Below, one piece after another: positions 16,698 to 25,479 of a stretch of 64,000 nucleotides of DNA. Under the pieces are notes generated by a model. The model saw only the letters and a program-made list of their open reading frames with translations, ran no database searches and was not told the DNA's origin. The DNA is from Brumimicrobium sp051745635 (lineage in GTDB: Bacteria; Bacteroidota; Bacteroidia; Flavobacteriales_D; Crocinitomicaceae): the NCBI GenBank assembly GCA_051745635.1, contig JBNJEH010000008.1, forward strand, positions 1 through 64,000, written 5' to 3'. The position numbers and the translations under genes were made by a program. How positions within the stretch are numbered: the stretch's first letter is position 1; each line of letters starts with the position of its first letter.

Positions 16698-17375
16698 ATG
16701 AGTATTTCTGTAATCATCACGGCTGGAGGTATTGGCAAACGCATGAAGTCAAAAAAACCCAAGCAATTTATCCATTTGGGTGATCGCTCCATTCTTCAGC
16801 ACACGATTGAGTGCTTTTACCGATTTGATCCCCGGGCACAAATTCTTCTGACATTACCGGCCGACTGGATCAGTTATTGGCAAGCGGAATGCCGAAAGAA
16901 CGCAATGACGGTTCCGCACGAAATTGTCGAAGGAGGGAAAGAACGATACGATTCGATTAAAAACGCAGTGAACCGGGCCACAGGAGAAATAGTGCTCGTT
17001 CACGACGGCGTACGCCCCTTCGTCAATCATGCGACCATAAAAAGGGTCGTTGGTGTGGCGCAAAAATCGGGAGCTGCTGTGCCTGTTGTGAAAATTGCCC
17101 ATTCGCTGCGGAAGGGAACACAGCGCAATAACACTGCCGTCCCCAGGAGCGATTTTTGGGAAGTACAAACGCCCCAGGGTTTTCAGCGGGAGGTGTTGGA
17201 AGCTGCTTATGAGCTCCCCTTTTCCGAAACGGTAACCGATGATGCCACACTGGTTGAAAAATATGGTGCGAAAGTGGAGCTTGTAGACGGAAACGAAGAA
17301 AACCTTAAAATTACGAGCCCCTTTGATTTGAAAGTTGCCCAAGCGGTACTCGATCAATTTGATCATTCAGAATAG
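16698..17375 (+). CDS. ispD: 2-C-methyl-D-erythritol 4-phosphate cytidylyltransferase IspD
   Basis: It makes CDP-methylerythritol from MEP and CTP, the third step of the non-mevalonate isoprenoid pathway. The 225-residue protein starts with the nucleotide-binding motif ITAGGIGKRM...KKPKQF and contains HDGVRPFV and the LKIT-P segment near the end (ENLKITSPFDL). The start at 16698 matches the family N-terminus; an upstream in-frame ATG (16650) would run through the terminator hairpin. IspF is not adjacent. Confidence 0.93.
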   Translation: MSISVIITAGGIGKRMKSKKPKQFIHLGDRSILQHTIECFYRFDPRAQILLTLPADWISYWQAECRKNAMTVPHEIVEGGKERYDSIKNAVNRATGEIVLVHDGVRPFVNHATIKRVVGVAQKSGAAVPVVKIAHSLRKGTQRNNTAVPRSDFWEVQTPQGFQREVLEAAYELPFSETVTDDATLVEKYGAKVELVDGNEENLKITSPFDLKVAQAVLDQFDHSE

Positions 17376-17414
17376 AAAACGCCGGCTGAATAAGCGGTGT
17401 TCTTATTTTCCTGT

Positions 17415-17422
17415 TAATTTTG
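17415..17422 (+). promoter_or_regulatory. metF -7 promoter box
   Basis: TAATTTTG fits TAnnTTTG exactly and lies 19 bp before the metF ATG. No clear TTTG is visible at -33. Confidence 0.45.
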
Positions 17423-17441
17423 CGGTAAAAGGCAATGTACC

Positions 17442-18392
17442 ATGAAAGTAGTTGATCACATTAATGCTGCAAAAGACACCTTATTTTCTTTTGAAATTCT
17501 ACCTCCTTTAAAAGGAAAGAGCATTGAGTCTATTTATAAAGGCATTGACCCGCTGATGGAGTTTAAGCCCAAATTTGTGAATGTCACGTATCACCGCGAA
17601 GAATACATTTATCGCGAGCGGGATCGCGGATTGCTGGAAAAAGTGGCTATTCGCAAACGGCCCGGAACAGTGGGGATTTGTGCAGCCATTATGAATAAAT
17701 ACCACGTCGATGCTGTTCCTCATTTGATATGTGGAGGATTTAGCAAAGACGAAACGGAGAATGCGCTGATTGACTTACAATTTTTGGGTATCGATAATGT
17801 GCTCGCATTGCGAGGCGATCCCATCAAAACAGAATCTACCTTTCGTCGCACGAAAAATGGGCATAAATATGCCGTGGAACTCATCGAACAGATTTCTGAT
17901 ATGAATAAAGGGCATTATACCCTGGACGAAATTGAACTGGAACCCACTAATTTCTGTATTGGTGCTGCCGGATATCCGGAAAAACATTTCGAATCGATGA
18001 ATATGGCAACAGATTTGCACTACTTGAAGAAAAAAGTGGATCAAGGAGCCGATTACATTGTGACGCAGCTATTTTTTGACAACAAAAAGTTCTTTCATTT
18101 TGTAGAAAAATGCCGGGAAAATGGTATTGATGTTCCAATAATTCCGGGGGTAAAACCGATTACGAAGATGAGACACATCTCCTTTTTGCCGAAATTTTTC
18201 CATATTGATTTTCCTGATGAACTCTCGAGAGAACTATTGAAATGTAAATCTGACGAAGAGGTGAAAGCCGTAGGGATGGAATGGGGTATCGAACAGTCTA
18301 AAGAGTTGAAAGCAGCTGGTGTTCCTTGTATCCACTATTATACCATGTCAGATTCGACAGAGGTGAAACAAATTGCACGAGAAGTGTTTTAA
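17442..18392 (+). CDS. metF: Methylenetetrahydrofolate reductase
   Basis: It reduces 5,10-methylene-THF to 5-methyl-THF, the methyl donor for methionine synthesis, with FAD and NAD(P)H. The 316-residue single-domain protein shows the family landmarks FSFEILPP (start), PKFVNVTYH, NVLALRGDP, IGAAGYPEKH and GADYIVTQLFFD. The length fits the bacterial catalytic domain without a C-terminal regulatory part. No methionine synthase gene is nearby. Confidence 0.95.
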   Translation: MKVVDHINAAKDTLFSFEILPPLKGKSIESIYKGIDPLMEFKPKFVNVTYHREEYIYRERDRGLLEKVAIRKRPGTVGICAAIMNKYHVDAVPHLICGGFSKDETENALIDLQFLGIDNVLALRGDPIKTESTFRRTKNGHKYAVELIEQISDMNKGHYTLDEIELEPTNFCIGAAGYPEKHFESMNMATDLHYLKKKVDQGADYIVTQLFFDNKKFFHFVEKCRENGIDVPIIPGVKPITKMRHISFLPKFFHIDFPDELSRELLKCKSDEEVKAVGMEWGIEQSKELKAAGVPCIHYYTMSDSTEVKQIAREVF

Positions 18393-18406
18393 ATGAAGCG
18401 AAGAGT

Positions 18407-18952
18407 ATGAGAACATTGATGATTTTTTTATTGAGTATGGTGATCGTCCAGCAGGTCTGGAGTCAGGATGAGGAGTTGCAACTCGAAAATGTCCTCGTGA
18501 TTGCGCAGCAGGATAAGGTTAAAGATCGGTATTCGCTGGAAGTGGCTTTTTTAGAGCTGTTTAATCGCTACGGGATTAAAAGCAAGGCCTCGCTGAATAT
18601 TTTAAAACAAGGGGGAGATCCCAGTATTTTAATGACAGATAGTCTTCAAAATAAATTGAATTCAGAGGGCATTGACACCTACCTTTTGATTTCTGTGCGC
18701 GGTTATGATAAGCGGTTTCGACCTTCCGAAGAGTTGCGTTCTTTTGAAGAAGAAATAGAAGCGGGTCACTTGTTTCCATTGTACAGAGAAAGTGCCACAT
18801 CAGTAACGTTTACATTTACTTTTTATCGCGATTTAGAGCCTGTGCACTACGAGCTGATTAAAACGGGAACGGTTGGTTCTCAGGACGCTGTTCTCAAAAA
18901 GCTGATGCGCAAAGCAGAGCGTCGTTTGAAGCGCGACTGGATCGATGATTAG
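18407..18952 (+). CDS. Exported protein of unknown function
   Basis: The 181-residue protein has a signal peptide (MRTLMIFLLSMVIVQQVWSQ, cleavage near residue 20). The mature part is mixed alpha/beta and ends in a basic segment (KLMRKAERRLKRDW). I recognise no family. The start at 18407 was preferred over an upstream ATG in the metF gene because it opens a clean signal peptide. It follows metF by 14 bp and its stop codon touches the stop codon of the convergent ribE gene with no spacer. Confidence 0.65.
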   Translation: MRTLMIFLLSMVIVQQVWSQDEELQLENVLVIAQQDKVKDRYSLEVAFLELFNRYGIKSKASLNILKQGGDPSILMTDSLQNKLNSEGIDTYLLISVRGYDKRFRPSEELRSFEEEIEAGHLFPLYRESATSVTFTFTFYRDLEPVHYELIKTGTVGSQDAVLKKLMRKAERRLKRDWIDD

Positions 18953-19534
18953 TTAGCGATTTTCGAGCATAGCTGCAACGTATTTGCCAATAATATCAAA
19001 TTCCAGATTGACCGGGTCGCCCACCTTTAATTGATGAAAGACCGTGTGTTTGTAAGTGTACGGGATCACATGAACACTGAACTTACCTTTGCCCGAATCG
19101 ACGACGGTGAGACTCGTTCCATTCAACGTGATAGAGCCCTTCTCCACGGTTATGTCACTGGAATTGTACGTAAACTGAAAAACCCAGCTTCCATCGCGTT
19201 CCTCGATGGCACTGCATGTTCCCACGGTGTCTACGTGACCCTGAACAATATGTCCGTCAAATCGACCGTCTGCGGGCATGCATCGCTCTAAGTTGACCGC
19301 ATCTCCGGATTTCCAGGATTTCATGGCAGTTTTATTCAGTGTTTCTTCAATTGCGGTTACTGTATACGTATCGCCTGAAATGGACACGACCGTCAGGCAA
19401 ATGCCGTTGTGCGCAACACTTTGATCAACTTGTAACTCCTGTGTAAAAGGAGCGGATAAAGTGAAGTGAATATTGCTGCCAGCTGGTTCGATTTGCTGGA
19501 TAGTGCCGAGATCTTCTATAATTCCTGTAAACAT
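18953..19534 (-). CDS. ribE: Riboflavin synthase, alpha chain
   Basis: It dismutates two 6,7-dimethyl-8-ribityllumazine molecules into riboflavin and the pyrimidine precursor. The 193-residue protein has the diagnostic start MFTGIIEDLG and two lumazine-binding barrels in tandem (about 1-95 and 96-190); the second repeat opens with GHIVQGHVDTVG, and SLTVVD matches SLTV of the family. A short C-terminal helix supports trimer formation. No FMN riboswitch is apparent upstream. Confidence 0.94.
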   Translation of the reverse strand: MFTGIIEDLGTIQQIEPAGSNIHFTLSAPFTQELQVDQSVAHNGICLTVVSISGDTYTVTAIEETLNKTAMKSWKSGDAVNLERCMPADGRFDGHIVQGHVDTVGTCSAIEERDGSWVFQFTYNSSDITVEKGSITLNGTSLTVVDSGKGKFSVHVIPYTYKHTVFHQLKVGDPVNLEFDIIGKYVAAMLENR

Positions 19535-19584
19535 ATACGTTTGTTTTTAGCGTAGAACACGCGACCAATTCATTTCGTTCAGAT

Positions 19585-20424
19585 TTAACTGAGTTTCATG
19601 TTGTCAATGAGACGAACTCCGCTACAATATGCGGCGATTCCTGCGATTGCCCCATCTACCCAATATTGCTGCAACGCTTCCATACTCGTCGGATGAACAA
19701 TGTGCAGGTATTCAAGCTCCAGTTCTCCCGTATTAAAATATTCCTCCATGCGCTGACGGACTACCGCGGGGGCACATTGATCCGCCCATTCCCGACCTTT
19801 CAGGAGGGTTTTGTAAATGATGGATGCTTTTTGTTTATCTTCTTCTGACAACCGGTAATTTCTGCTGCTCATGGCCAGACCATTGGGCAAGCGTTTGGTG
19901 GGTACGGGCACGATTGAAACATCAAAGTTGAGGTCTTTAGCCAGTTTTTCCACGACGGCAACCTGTTGAAAGTCTTTTTGACCAAAAAAGGCGTAATCCG
20001 GCTGAATAATTTCGAAAAAACGAGCGACAACATTCACGACGCCCTGAAAGTGTCCGGGGCGGTACGTACCCTCCATAACGGTAGCGATCCTTCCCAGGTC
20101 AATCGTGAATTTGGGGCGATCTTCCGGATAAATTTCTGCTGTATCGGGCATGAAAACAATATCACAATCAGCACTGCGCAACAATTCCAGGTCTTCTGCC
20201 TCCCGTTTGGGATAATTTGAAAGGTCCCCGGCGTTGTTAAACTGTGTGGGATTCACGAAAATGGTAGCGACTACTACTTCACAGCGCTGTTGAGCAGCCT
20301 CGACGAGAGCCAGATGACCACCGTGAAGAGCACCCATCGTCGGAACAAACCCAATCACCTGACCTTGTTCGCGAAGTGTATTTAAATGCTGTTGAAGGTT
20401 TGAAACGCCAGTAAATTGCTTCAA
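19585..20424 (-). CDS. panC: Pantothenate synthetase
   Basis: It condenses pantoate with beta-alanine using ATP to form pantothenate. The 279-residue protein shows the HIGH-type motif in VPTMGALHGGHLALV (about 27-41), FVNPTQFN, the FFGQKDFQQ block and the MSSRNYRLS loop that serves as the KMSKS equivalent. It is divergent from the glycogen-synthase-like gene, sharing a 104-bp intergenic region. panB and panD are not in the window. Confidence 0.95.
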   Translation of the reverse strand: MKQFTGVSNLQQHLNTLREQGQVIGFVPTMGALHGGHLALVEAAQQRCEVVVATIFVNPTQFNNAGDLSNYPKREAEDLELLRSADCDIVFMPDTAEIYPEDRPKFTIDLGRIATVMEGTYRPGHFQGVVNVVARFFEIIQPDYAFFGQKDFQQVAVVEKLAKDLNFDVSIVPVPTKRLPNGLAMSSRNYRLSEEDKQKASIIYKTLLKGREWADQCAPAVVRQRMEEYFNTGELELEYLHIVHPTSMEALQQYWVDGAIAGIAAYCSGVRLIDNMKLS

Positions 20425-20454
20425 TTTGAATTATTTGAGATTTTGGAAAAGCAA

Positions 20455-20503
20455 CAAATCTATTCTTTTATAATGAATTTCCGAATTTTTTTTTATATTT
20501 TTG
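20455..20503. promoter_or_regulatory. Divergent -7 boxes between panC and the synthase-like gene
   Basis: On the minus strand TAGATTTG (20455-20462) lies 31 bp before the panC ATG. On the plus strand TATTTTTG (20496-20503) lies 25 bp before the ATG at 20529. Both fit TAnnTTTG. No clear -33 TTTG is visible for either. Confidence 0.45.
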
Positions 20504-20528
20504 TAAACGTTTTATCAAAATATTTTTC

Positions 20529-21353
20529 ATGGAGAAAAAGAGAATTCTTTTCGTTTCGCAAGAAATAACACCGTTTTTACCAAAATCTGAAATTTCAACT
20601 GTCGCTCGTAAACTGCCGCAAGGTGTGCAGGAGAGCGGTAAGGAAATTCGAGTATTTATGCCGCGATTTGGCGTGATTAACGAGCGCCGGCATCAACTGC
20701 ACGAGGTGATTCGGTTGTCCGGTATGAACTTGATTATCGATGATATGGATCACCCGCTGATCATCAAGGTGGCGTCGATCCCGACTGCGCGTATGCAGGT
20801 GTACTTTATCGATAATGAAGATTATTTTAAACGAAAGTCCGTTTTTCATGATAATAATGGAGAAGAGTTTGAAGACAATGACGAACGCTCGATGTTTTTC
20901 TGTCGCGGAGTCCTGGAAACGGTTAAAAAATTGGGCTGGAAACCGGATGTTATTCATTGTCACGGCTGGATGACTTCTTTGATGCCGATGTATATTAAGG
21001 ATATATACAACAACGATCCTCATTTTTCGGATACGAAAGTTGTTTATTCCATTTACGGCAATGACTTTAACAAAAATTGGGACAGCGGTTTTTCTGAGAA
21101 ACTTAAGTTTGAGGGATTCAAAAAAGAAATTGTTGAATCCATAAAGTCAGGAGACTTTACGAGCTTGAATTCCACTGCGATGAAGTATTCGGATGGAGTC
21201 GTGCTCGGAAGTGAAGATGTAAACGCGTCGTTGAAGGAGGCTTATGAAAACTGTTCGGGACTGAAAATGGAGTTCAATCCAGATGAAATGCAACCGAAAG
21301 AGATGAGCGAATTCTTCGACAAGGTAATTGAAGAAGAAGCGATTGTACAATGA
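20529..21353 (+). CDS. Glycogen/starch synthase N-terminal domain protein
   Basis: The 274-residue protein matches only the N-terminal half of GT5 glycogen synthases: ILFVSQEITPFLPKSEIS stands where full enzymes have the ADP-glucose-binding K-x-G-G-L loop, and PDVIHCHGWMTSLMP is the conserved H-x-H-D-W region. The C-terminal Rossmann domain is missing and the KxGGL motif reads KSEIS, so synthase activity is doubtful. The stop overlaps the next start in ATGA, so it is co-translated with DUF4270. A binding or regulatory role is possible. Confidence 0.8.
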   Translation: MEKKRILFVSQEITPFLPKSEISTVARKLPQGVQESGKEIRVFMPRFGVINERRHQLHEVIRLSGMNLIIDDMDHPLIIKVASIPTARMQVYFIDNEDYFKRKSVFHDNNGEEFEDNDERSMFFCRGVLETVKKLGWKPDVIHCHGWMTSLMPMYIKDIYNNDPHFSDTKVVYSIYGNDFNKNWDSGFSEKLKFEGFKKEIVESIKSGDFTSLNSTAMKYSDGVVLGSEDVNASLKEAYENCSGLKMEFNPDEMQPKEMSEFFDKVIEEEAIVQ

Positions 21354-22675
21354 TAAGAACACAAAAGATTGAAGTAAAGAAGTGGCGGAAAGTAAAATTG
21401 CTTTCCGCTGCTTTTTTTGTTTTATTGGGCGGACTCGTAGCCTGCAAAAAAGACGGTAACCCGCTCGGTCAGTCTGCGCTCCCCGAAGGTAGCGGGATGA
21501 ATTCCGATGGCGTAGATACATTCCAGCTGTTCACCTATCCGGTAGCCGAAGATACAGTCATTTCAAAAAACCCGAATTTTAACCTGCTCGGTAGTTACAA
21601 CGATCAGACCTTCGGCGAGGTGGAAGCCAATTTCTACACCCAGTTGCTGCTGTCTGGATTTTCTCCGGATTTCGGCGATTTGAACACAGTGGCAATCGAT
21701 TCATGTGTACTTGCTTTTGAATACGGAGGGTATTACGGTCCCATTCGTCAGCAACAATTTGAGGTATATGCACTCAACGAGCAGCTTTCAGCGGACTCTG
21801 CCTACACCAACGCATCGACGGCGACTTATAACAGTCAACAGCTCATACCGACAAATACTAATCAAAATGTAATTACACCTTCACCAGAAACGCAAACAAT
21901 CGTTGGGTCCGATACGGTAAATCCGCAGTTGCGATTGCCGATTGACACGTTGTTTGCAAGGGATCTGCTCAATTGGGCGGAAAGTGCAGAAGACAATAAT
22001 GCATTTATTTCCAATTTGCCCGGCATTCATGTACGGGTGAATAATAGTGCCTTCCCGCCGGGTGACGGTTCCATATTATACTTGAATGCAACGAATCCCT
22101 CATCGAAATTGACGGTCTATTATACGCAGGATGGCGAGCAGTTTGAGTTCGATTTTCTCATCAACAGCGACGCAGTGAATTTCAACCACGTGGATTTCGA
22201 CCGGACGGGATCCGACTTTGAACAGGCCCTCAACGATTCTACCGTTGGTCAAAATGCATACTACGCACAGGCATTTGTGGCGCGGGCAAAAATCGATTTT
22301 CCTTCGTTGAAGGATTTACCTGACGATATTATTATCCACGAAGCAACGTTAGATGTTCCCGTGAGTTATTATCCACAAAGCGATTTTTACCCGAGTGCCG
22401 AAGTGAATGTTACCTCACAGATTTTTGAGAACGACCCGAGAAAGTTTGTGGTCAATACTGGTGGTGAGCCCGTGCCGTTCAATCAATCGACGATGTCTTA
22501 CCGTTTTAATTTGAGAAATTATGTTCAAAATGTCTTGAGCGAAGATATTCAAAATAACGGGGTGTTTATTTCGCCCCGATTATTCAATACCTCCGTTGAG
22601 CGCATTATATTTAACGGACCAAACACTATGAATAAGACCCCTCCCCGATTGAACGTGGTTTATACGGAGCTATAA
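21350..22675 (+). CDS. DUF4270 family lipoprotein
   Basis: The 441-residue protein has a signal ending in the lipobox GGLVACKK (Cys27). The mature part begins with a Gly/Ser/Asn linker and continues as a beta-rich domain typical of DUF4270 (LGSYNDQTFGEVEANFYTQL near residue 81). It is probably an outer-membrane or surface lipoprotein. It overlaps the upstream gene by 4 bp and is followed by glmS after 28 bp. Function is not known for the family. Confidence 0.85.
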   Translation: MIRTQKIEVKKWRKVKLLSAAFFVLLGGLVACKKDGNPLGQSALPEGSGMNSDGVDTFQLFTYPVAEDTVISKNPNFNLLGSYNDQTFGEVEANFYTQLLLSGFSPDFGDLNTVAIDSCVLAFEYGGYYGPIRQQQFEVYALNEQLSADSAYTNASTATYNSQQLIPTNTNQNVITPSPETQTIVGSDTVNPQLRLPIDTLFARDLLNWAESAEDNNAFISNLPGIHVRVNNSAFPPGDGSILYLNATNPSSKLTVYYTQDGEQFEFDFLINSDAVNFNHVDFDRTGSDFEQALNDSTVGQNAYYAQAFVARAKIDFPSLKDLPDDIIIHEATLDVPVSYYPQSDFYPSAEVNVTSQIFENDPRKFVVNTGGEPVPFNQSTMSYRFNLRNYVQNVLSEDIQNNGVFISPRLFNTSVERIIFNGPNTMNKTPPRLNVVYTEL

Positions 22676-22703
22676 AAAATAAGAAGTATTAATTGAGAAT
22701 ATT

Positions 22704-24548
22704 ATGTGTGGAATTGTAGCATATATAGGAGACCAACAAGCCTTTCCCATCGTGCTGAAAGGGTTGAAAAGACTGGAGTACCGCGGTTATGACAGTGCAG
22801 GTGTTGCGCTGATTAATGACCAGCAATTGAATAATTACAAGCAAAAGGGAAAAGTGGCGGAACTGGAAGCGTTTACTGAGGATAAAAACACTCAGGGAAC
22901 CATCGGTATCGGTCATACCAGGTGGGCGACGCACGGGCTTCCAAACGACATTAATGCCCACCCTCATATTTCAGGGGATGGAGAAATTGCAATTATTCAT
23001 AACGGCATTATTGAGAATTACGACACGTTGAAAGAAGGATTGCTCTCCAGAGGACACGAATTCAAGAGTGAAACAGATACGGAAGTTTTGATTCACCTCA
23101 TCGAGGATATCAAAAAGCATGAAGAGGTAACTACCGCTGAAGCAGTGCGTTTGGCACTGAATAATGTCATTGGCGCCTATGCCATTGTGGTGATGGATCA
23201 ATCGAACCCTGATCAGCTCATCGCCGCGCGCAAAAGTAGTCCGCTCGTAGTGGGTATCGGAGAAAAAGGCGATTATTACCTCGCTTCTGATGCGACACCG
23301 ATTGTCGAATATACCAACGAGGTCGTTTATCTCGATGACGAGGAAATTGCGATCGTGGACAGAAACAAAGGTTTGCGGTTGTACAATATTCAGAATCAGG
23401 AGAAGACCCCTTATATACAAGAGCTGGAACTTCAGCTGGAAGAATTGGAAAAAGGCGGGTACGAACATTTTATGCTCAAAGAGATTCACGAACAGCCCCG
23501 ATCCATTAAAGATTGTTTTCGCGGACGATTGAATGTAGATAAAGGATGGGTTGGTCTCGGTGGTATAAAAGATTACGAACAACAACTGGCTAACGCCAAC
23601 CGCATTATTATGGTGGCTTGCGGAACCTCCTGGCACGCCGCACTCGTGGGCGAATATTTATTCGAAGATTTGACCCGCGTACCCGTGGAAGTTGAATATG
23701 CATCCGAATTTCGTTACCGCAATCCGATTATTGAGGAAGGCGATATTGTGATTGCTATTTCTCAGTCGGGGGAAACGGCCGATACATTGGCAGCACTGGA
23801 GCTGGCGAAGTCTAAAGGAGCTATAATTCTGGGAATATGTAATGTTGTAGGGTCTTCAATCTCGCGGATCACACATGCGGGCTCTTATACCCATGCAGGA
23901 CCGGAAATCGGCGTAGCTTCTACTAAAGCTTTCACTGCTCAGGTTACTGTGCTCACATTGATGGCGCTTACGATCGCCAGAAAGAAAGGAACGCTGAACG
24001 AATCCAAATTCAGACGTTTGATCACAGAAATGGAGTTGATACCCGACAAAGTCTCTAGCATATTGGAGTCGAGCGATTACATTGAAGAACTGTCAAAAAA
24101 CTATAAAGACGCACGCAACGCTCTCTATCTGGGAAGGGGTAATTCATTCCCCGTCGCCCTGGAAGGTGCGCTCAAGCTCAAAGAGATTTCATACATTCAC
24201 GCAGAAGGATACCCCGCGGCAGAAATGAAGCACGGTCCTATTGCGCTTATCGATGAAGAAATGCCCGTCTTTGTAATTGCCACCAAAGGACCTTCCTACG
24301 AAAAGGTCGTGAGTAATATCCAGGAAGTAAAAGCACGAAAAGGGAAAGTGGTAGCCATTGTAACGGAAGGCGATGTACAAGTGAAAAACATGGCGGATCA
24401 GGTGATCGAAATTCCGGATACCGATGAGCATTTAACGCCACTGCTCACAACAATTCCGCTCCAATTGATATCTTATTATATCGCAGTAATGCGGGACTGC
24501 AATGTCGATCAGCCGAGAAATCTAGCCAAATCAGTAACGGTCGAATAA
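22704..24548 (+). CDS. glmS: Glutamine--fructose-6-phosphate aminotransferase (isomerizing)
   Basis: It makes glucosamine-6-phosphate from fructose-6-phosphate and glutamine, the entry step to UDP-GlcNAc. The 614-residue protein has the class II amidotransferase domain with nucleophile Cys2 (MCGIVAYIG), then two SIS domains (ACGTSWHAAL, SQSGETADTLAAL and LGRGNSFPVALEGALKLKE) and the C-terminal end NLAKSVTVE. The length is typical. No glmS ribozyme was noticed in the 28-bp leader, as expected outside Firmicutes. Confidence 0.97.
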   Translation: MCGIVAYIGDQQAFPIVLKGLKRLEYRGYDSAGVALINDQQLNNYKQKGKVAELEAFTEDKNTQGTIGIGHTRWATHGLPNDINAHPHISGDGEIAIIHNGIIENYDTLKEGLLSRGHEFKSETDTEVLIHLIEDIKKHEEVTTAEAVRLALNNVIGAYAIVVMDQSNPDQLIAARKSSPLVVGIGEKGDYYLASDATPIVEYTNEVVYLDDEEIAIVDRNKGLRLYNIQNQEKTPYIQELELQLEELEKGGYEHFMLKEIHEQPRSIKDCFRGRLNVDKGWVGLGGIKDYEQQLANANRIIMVACGTSWHAALVGEYLFEDLTRVPVEVEYASEFRYRNPIIEEGDIVIAISQSGETADTLAALELAKSKGAIILGICNVVGSSISRITHAGSYTHAGPEIGVASTKAFTAQVTVLTLMALTIARKKGTLNESKFRRLITEMELIPDKVSSILESSDYIEELSKNYKDARNALYLGRGNSFPVALEGALKLKEISYIHAEGYPAAEMKHGPIALIDEEMPVFVIATKGPSYEKVVSNIQEVKARKGKVVAIVTEGDVQVKNMADQVIEIPDTDEHLTPLLTTIPLQLISYYIAVMRDCNVDQPRNLAKSVTVE

Positions 24549-24559
24549 AAAAGGTAATT

Positions 24560-25342
24560 ATGGAATTAAGTTTAAACGGAAAAAGAGCTGTAGTTTGCGG
24601 AAGTACGCAGGGAATTGGAAAATCGACGGCATTGGAACTCGCTGAGCTGGGTGCAGCAGTAACACTCGTGGCGAGAAATGAAGAAAAACTCAAAGCGGTG
24701 TTAAACGAGTTAAAACCCAACGAGAAACACAATTATTTAGTCGCTGATTATACTAAACCACAGGAACTCAGGAAAAATATCACCAGCTGGGCGAAAGAAA
24801 ATAAAGCCCACATTCTTTTAAACAATACGGGCGGTCCGAAAGGAGGACCAATCATCGATGCGGATGCCGAAGAGTTTGAAGCCGCTTTCTCTCAACACTT
24901 AATTTGTAATCATATTATGGTGCAAGCCCTGTATCCTGGCATGAAAGCGCTGAAGTACGGGCGCATCATCAATATAATATCGACGAGTGTAAAACAACCA
25001 CTGGACGGTTTGGGGGTTTCGAATACAGTGCGCGGAGCAGTGGCGAACTGGAGTAAAACAATGGCCAATGAATTGGGGAAATTCAACATCACCGTGAACA
25101 ATGTGCTCCCCGGAGCGACGGATACTGCAAGACTACAATCTATCGCGGAAAACAAAGCGGCAAAATCTTCAGGACTGGATTACGATGAGATACTTGCCAA
25201 TATGGCTGAACTTTCTCCCATGAAACGCATTGCACAACCTCATGAGATAGCCAACGCAGTCGCTTTTCTGGCGAGTCCTGCTGCGGGATATATCAACGGG
25301 ATTAACGTTCCCGTCGATGGCGGCCGGACGAAGTCTTTGTAG
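24560..25342 (+). CDS. SDR-family protein with degenerate active site
   Basis: The 260-residue protein has the short-chain dehydrogenase fold: a Gly-rich loop CGSTQGIGKS (about 13-22), an NNTGG segment and a C-terminal NGINVPVDGG. At the catalytic site the usual Y-x-x-x-K is S-N-T-V-R (about 154-158), so both the Tyr and the Lys are replaced. This matches an SDR subgroup related to beta-ketoacyl-ACP reductases that lacks the catalytic tetrad. Reductase activity by the normal mechanism is unlikely. It follows glmS by 11 bp. Confidence 0.85.
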   Translation: MELSLNGKRAVVCGSTQGIGKSTALELAELGAAVTLVARNEEKLKAVLNELKPNEKHNYLVADYTKPQELRKNITSWAKENKAHILLNNTGGPKGGPIIDADAEEFEAAFSQHLICNHIMVQALYPGMKALKYGRIINIISTSVKQPLDGLGVSNTVRGAVANWSKTMANELGKFNITVNNVLPGATDTARLQSIAENKAAKSSGLDYDEILANMAELSPMKRIAQPHEIANAVAFLASPAAGYINGINVPVDGGRTKSL

Positions 25343-25402
25343 GCGAAAGAGCTGTTTATTAAGTTGTTTTTCTGTTAAATTTTAAAAAAAATGTCGTATG
25401 AG

Positions 25403-25423
25403 GCAACATTGAGGTAATGTTGC
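25403..25423. promoter_or_regulatory. Perfect inverted repeat upstream of a type B surface protein
   Basis: GCAACATT and AATGTTGC flank a 5-nt spacer. No T tract follows, so an operator or an mRNA 5' hairpin is more likely than a terminator. It lies 57 bp before the gene at 25480. Confidence 0.35.
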
Positions 25424-25479
25424 ACGTCTTGTATGCGCAATTGAACAGATGCATGTAGAAATTGCAATAAAACTGAAGA

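Noticed and set aside
22676..22703. glmS ribozyme or riboswitch
   Set aside because: The leader between DUF4270 and glmS is only 28 bp, too short for the ribozyme.
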